The notes beneath the pieces are model-generated. The model searched no databases. It was given only the letters and a program-made list of their open reading frames with translations, and had not been told where the DNA came from. This document shows positions 8,042 to 10,905 of a stretch of 10,905 bases of DNA, piece by piece; position 1 is the stretch's first letter, and every line of letters starts with the position of its first letter. Origin of the DNA: Ichthyophonus hoferi (taxonomy: Eukaryota > Opisthokonta > Ichthyosporea > Ichthyophonida > Ichthyophonidae); assembly GCA_002751075.1 (NCBI GenBank), contig NAOQ01000106.1, forward strand, positions 107,901 to 118,805. Direction: 5' to 3'. The position numbers were made by a program, and so were the translations under genes.

Positions 8042-8545
8042 ATGACTAGAACCCGAATAGCAAGTTCTTCTGAAGATGACATTTTATCAAAACACAGACT
8101 ATTATTTAATCCAATCACCCATGATTGGGTCTGTGAAAATCAACATGAAAGTGGAAGTTTCACTCACTTCAAACTCTGAGGAATCTGCTGCTTCTGACAT
8201 CAATTTGCCTGATGTGACTCGACACCAGCCATATATTGATCCTGAATTTACCTTAATTTCATGTACAATGATCATATTCATATTTCACATGTTACAGGTA
8301 TTGCTAATCTGGAACGTGTACCTCTTTCCATTGATTCTGACTTCAACAAAAGACGTGTATATCTAAATCTTAAAGGGGATGCAATGATCATATGCCATAC
8401 TACAGCAATTGACCCAATAACAGGCTTACCTAAAATAGGAGACAAGATTCTGGTCTTAGGATTTAACACATCAGCGAATCTGACAGCCAGATCTAAATTT
8501 CAATGTGATTTTTATTATTTTTATTACTTTTATTATTTTTATTAA
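8042..8545 (+). other. Unrecognised coding-like block, possible gene or element remnant
   Basis: Three overlapping open stretches follow one another in the three plus frames: 8042-8179 (46 codons from ATG), 8076-8366, and about 8258-8545. The last contains ERVPLSIDSDFNKRRVYL and KIGDKILVLGF and runs into an ATT microsatellite. Composition is balanced (Asp, Glu, Lys, Gly, Pro), unlike the repeat-derived frames nearby, so coding ancestry is plausible. The succession of frames could mean splicing or decay. No domain or family is recognised, and a fragment of a mobile element is as likely as a host gene. The block ends about 200 bases before the uS8 stop codon on the other strand. Confidence 0.35.
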
Positions 8546-8635
8546 TATTAATAATATTATTATTATTTATTATTTATTTATTATAATTATTATGATTATT
8601 ATTATTATTACTATTATTATTACTATTACTTTTAC

Positions 8636-8669
<34 letters not shown>

Positions 8670-8673
8670 GCTA
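8507..8673. repeat. (ATT)n microsatellite downstream of uS8
   Basis: A long imperfect ATT/TTTATT array. On the uS8 (minus) strand it gives several AATAAA hexamers 165-185 bases past the stop codon, which could serve as poly(A) signals. Confidence 0.85.
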
Positions 8674-8739
8674 TTACTATACACATACAATCTATCTTAT
8701 CCTGCACTACCCTACGCTATCCTATCCTCCTCTACTATA

Positions 8740-10604
8740 TTATGCTACTTGTAGCATAATTTCCCCCCCCAATCCAGCTGCCACAGCTTGTCTATCAGTC
8801 ATTATACCCTTAGATGTGTCTATCAAGAAGATTCCCATACCACCATTGAACCGTCTATGACAGAGCTCCTGCAAAGATATAGAGTATTATTAATATAGTA
8901 CATTAGGGAAGGGTATTTGGTATATGTATATAAGTGTATATATGTGTGGATAGCAATGCAGTAGGTGTACATGTTTCGTGGGTACAATAAAATATAATAG
9001 GATAAAAGATGATATAATATAGTCTAATATAATATAATATGAGTATAATATAATATGATATAATATAGCCTAATGCAATATATCATAATGTAATGTGGTT
9101 TAATGTGGAGTATAATATTATACACTATCATATAGTATCCCTATTGGTCCCCATAATCTATACCAAATATATCTCTGTCATTCATTTTACCTTTTTTTAT
9201 TTCTCTCTCTCTACCAATTAATATTCCGTTTCCAGCTTTAATATGCGATAGTCATAGAAATACTTATTAAACCATTTAGATTGCCTACATAAAAATAAAC
9301 GTAGATATATACATACATACCGAGTTATCAATATATACATAGATGCATGGATACATACACACGTATAAGTGCTTATATGAATTTGAGTATTGTATTGTTA
9401 TTGGAGGATATTGATATACCTTAAAAAGGACAAACCGTCTACATCCAGGTCTAGAGATGAGTGACATCTCACTAATACCATGTTTATTATTCTTATATTT
9501 CAATAGCACCTGTATGTATGTATGTATGTATGTATGTATGTATGCATGCATATATGTAATGGATAGTGTATATATCTATGTATGAGTATAAATACAACAA
9601 TATATTAGTATGTGTACTAGTATGATAATATAATAGTAATATAGTAGTATAGTTGTATATCATGATGCCAGTATAGTAGTAGAGTATGATAGTACTATAG
9701 TATAACAACATCGTAGTATGATAGCAGTACAGTATGATAGTAGCATAGGAGTATATTAGTCTAGTATTATAGTAGTACAGCATTATTGTAGTATAGTAAT
9801 ATAGTCTGATATTACTATAGTAGTATAGTAGTATAGTAGAAAAGTCTAATAGTAGCACAGTATGATTGCAGTATAGTAATATAGTCTGATATTAATATAG
9901 TAGTATAGTAGTATAGTAGTAAAGTCTAATAGCAGTATAGTATACTAGTAGCATAGAAATATAGCAGTCTAGTATTACAGTAGTATAGTATGATAGTAAT
10001 ATAGTCTGTATAGTAGTATGGTAGTATAATATGATAGTAGTAACACAGAAGCATGTTCCCTTGTATTATATTATATCCTGTACATATTAATATCTATTTA
10101 ATGAAATAAGGACTGGCTTTAGTTTGAATATAGCCAATAATAAATATATTTTCAAAATAAATTAAATATTAGTCACTTAGACATCATTGGTATATACGAA
10201 TTGATATATCGATATATAGGTTAATTGGATGCAGACATATATTGCTAGATATTAATAAAATATAATTACAACCTAATTATATATATCTTATTCTTATGAT
10301 CTTTACTTCCATTGAGCCATTAAATAGCAACTTATTAATAGATATATTTAAATCTAAACTGATTTTAAATGAATCATACGTTAGTCAATATGTAACAGAT
10401 AAATAGGAGTTAATTAGATACTAATTTGATAGTAAGTAGAAAAAAACTTAAATATTAATGGAGATAATTAGGCACTCTCTCTATACCAATCACAATACAA
10501 TACACAAATTACCTCTATCTTAGAATGTATTAGTGTTAACTTGGCATTACAGGCAGCATGGGCCTGGGCGATTGTCATTGGATCAACCCTGCCCTCCTTC
10601 ACAT
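8740..10604 (-). CDS. MRPS8: Mitochondrial-type ribosomal protein uS8, 3' part, three exons found
   Basis: Minus-strand exons are 10604-10513, 9509-9420 and 8868-8740, ending in TAA. The last exon (42 codons plus stop) has [20 protein letters not shown], then an AAGLGGEI block, and ends in VA. This is the conserved C-terminal core of bacterial S8 ([30 protein letters not shown]). The middle exon carries LLKY and ISRPGCRR, equal to S8 LKY and VSRPGLRI. The upstream exon, with VDPM, CNAK and HSKIE, fits S8 DPIADML, RNG and SSKLK. Phases agree at both junctions (0 and 0). S8 binds the central domain of small-subunit rRNA and is essential for assembly. Bacterial-type sequence plus introns points to a nuclear gene for the mitochondrial (less likely plastid) ribosome. 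About 25 residues between HSKIE and LLKY, normally holding an EGFI-like motif, were not found. The first exon and any targeting peptide lie upstream, unless ATG 10578-10576 is the start. Confidence 0.88.
8993..9130. repeat. ATAAT-type AT minisatellite in the last uS8 intron
   Basis: Degenerate ATAATATAAT units inside the 551-base intron 8869-9419, similar to the tract at 120-246. The rest of that intron holds a loose TACA/ATACAT array at about 9300-9365 and no further exon that I can see. Confidence 0.75.
9512..9552. repeat. (TATG)n microsatellite abutting a uS8 splice acceptor
   Basis: Seven to eight TATG units on the plus strand, hence (CATA)n on the gene strand, run directly into the CAG acceptor of the exon 9509-9420. 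The tract replaces a normal polypyrimidine tract. Confidence 0.9.
9596..10050. repeat. TAGTA minisatellite with an 80-bp higher-order repeat
   Basis: A 450-base array of TAGTATAG-like five-base units fills much of the 1003-base gap between uS8 exons. Within it a longer pattern (GTATAGTAATATAGTCTGAT through GTCTAATAG) occurs at 9788 and again at 9868, exactly 80 bases later, with a few differences. The reading frame on the other strand, made of Tyr, Leu, Ile and Thr, is read-through of this array. Confidence 0.85.
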
Positions 10605-10650
10605 CTGGAGAGAGGGAAAGAGAGAAAGAGAAGGGGAGAAAGTGTGTTTG
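10605..10650 (-). promoter_or_regulatory. Polypyrimidine tract and acceptor of the first located uS8 exon
   Basis: On the minus strand nearly forty bases are almost pure C/T and end in CCAG at 10608-10605, directly before the exon at 10604. This is a textbook 3' splice site, so an earlier exon should lie upstream, probably beyond the window edge. Confidence 0.75.
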
Positions 10651-10675
10651 TGCGTGGGTACAGTGTAGAGTTATA

Positions 10676-10905
10676 GTTATATATATATATGTGTGTGTGT
10701 GCTTGCATACATTAATATAAGCATGTATTATGGTATAGTATGGTATGTTTTACTATTTTGTAATATGTTTCATTGTGCTATATGATATTTTATTTTATTC
10801 TATTATATTCTGTCATATCGTATCATAGCATATTATACCACACCATATTATAATATACTACATTATAATATAGCATAACATACCACACCTTCCCCGCCCC
10901 CCCCC
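10676..10905. repeat. TA/TG repeat, degenerate TATA array and C-run at the right edge
   Basis: A (TA)n(TG)n tract at about 10676-10701 is followed by GGTATAGTATGGTATG-like repeats. Near 10800 these change to opposite-polarity words ending in AACATACCACACC. The outer parts are partly complementary. The window ends in a C-rich run. No exon is visible here. Confidence 0.6.

Noticed and set aside
8278-8469. Minus-strand frame of 63 codons
   Set aside because: Antisense to the more coding-like plus-strand stretch and without recognisable features.
8505-8759. Plus-strand frame of 84 codons, mostly Ile
   Set aside because: ATT microsatellite read-through.
9493-9858. Minus-strand frame of 121 codons, mostly Tyr, Leu and Thr
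   Set aside because: Read-through of the TAGTA minisatellite; low complexity and not part of uS8.
10307-10330. A 24-base microexon for uS8 (LLFNGSME) with donor GTAAAG
   Set aside because: Phase fits and it falls in the gap, but the acceptor lacks a pyrimidine tract and the peptide matches S8 only weakly.
1-10905. CRISPR arrays, bacterial operons, tRNA or rRNA genes
   Set aside because: No repeat-spacer pattern, cloverleaf or rRNA core was seen; introns and base composition show eukaryotic nuclear DNA.

Overview
This is a stretch of nuclear DNA from an AT-rich eukaryote. Its genes are cut into short exons (about 50-135 bases) by GT-AG introns of roughly 175-1430 bases, and the introns and spacers are full of micro- and minisatellites. 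Reading splice junctions by eye gives three conserved genes. A nuclear gene for a bacterial-type mitochondrial ribosomal protein uS8 argues against a vertebrate, whose mitoribosome lacks uS8. Together with metazoan-looking RNF185 and C9orf78 genes this would fit an early-branching animal such as a sponge, or a unicellular relative. That placement is inference.

Layout: (1) 29-793, minus: the 5' part of a C9orf78/Tls1-type spliceosome protein, three exons, running off the left edge. (2) 794-1792: a 1-kb spacer between two head-to-head genes, with a TA/CA repeat, a CCAAT box, a palindrome and a pair of GCGGGACA sites. (3) 1793-5953, plus: a complete seven-exon RNF185/RNF5-type ER-membrane RING ubiquitin ligase, 196 residues. 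(4) 5954-8739: a spacer between converging genes, with less repetitive DNA, some foldbacks, an unrecognised coding-like block (8042-8545) and a weak minus-strand reading frame (6898-7101). (5) 8740-10604, minus: the 3' part of a mitochondrial uS8 gene, three exons found, with one internal segment and the 5' end not located. (6) 10605-10905: a pyrimidine tract (minus strand), TA/CA repeats and AT-rich repeats with no gene seen.

The three genes have no evident common pathway (pre-mRNA splicing, ER-associated degradation, mitochondrial translation). All three look like ordinary housekeeping genes. Most long reading frames in the window are microsatellites read through and do not correspond to genes. 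No tRNA, rRNA, CRISPR array, complete transposon or recognisable virus-like element was found.
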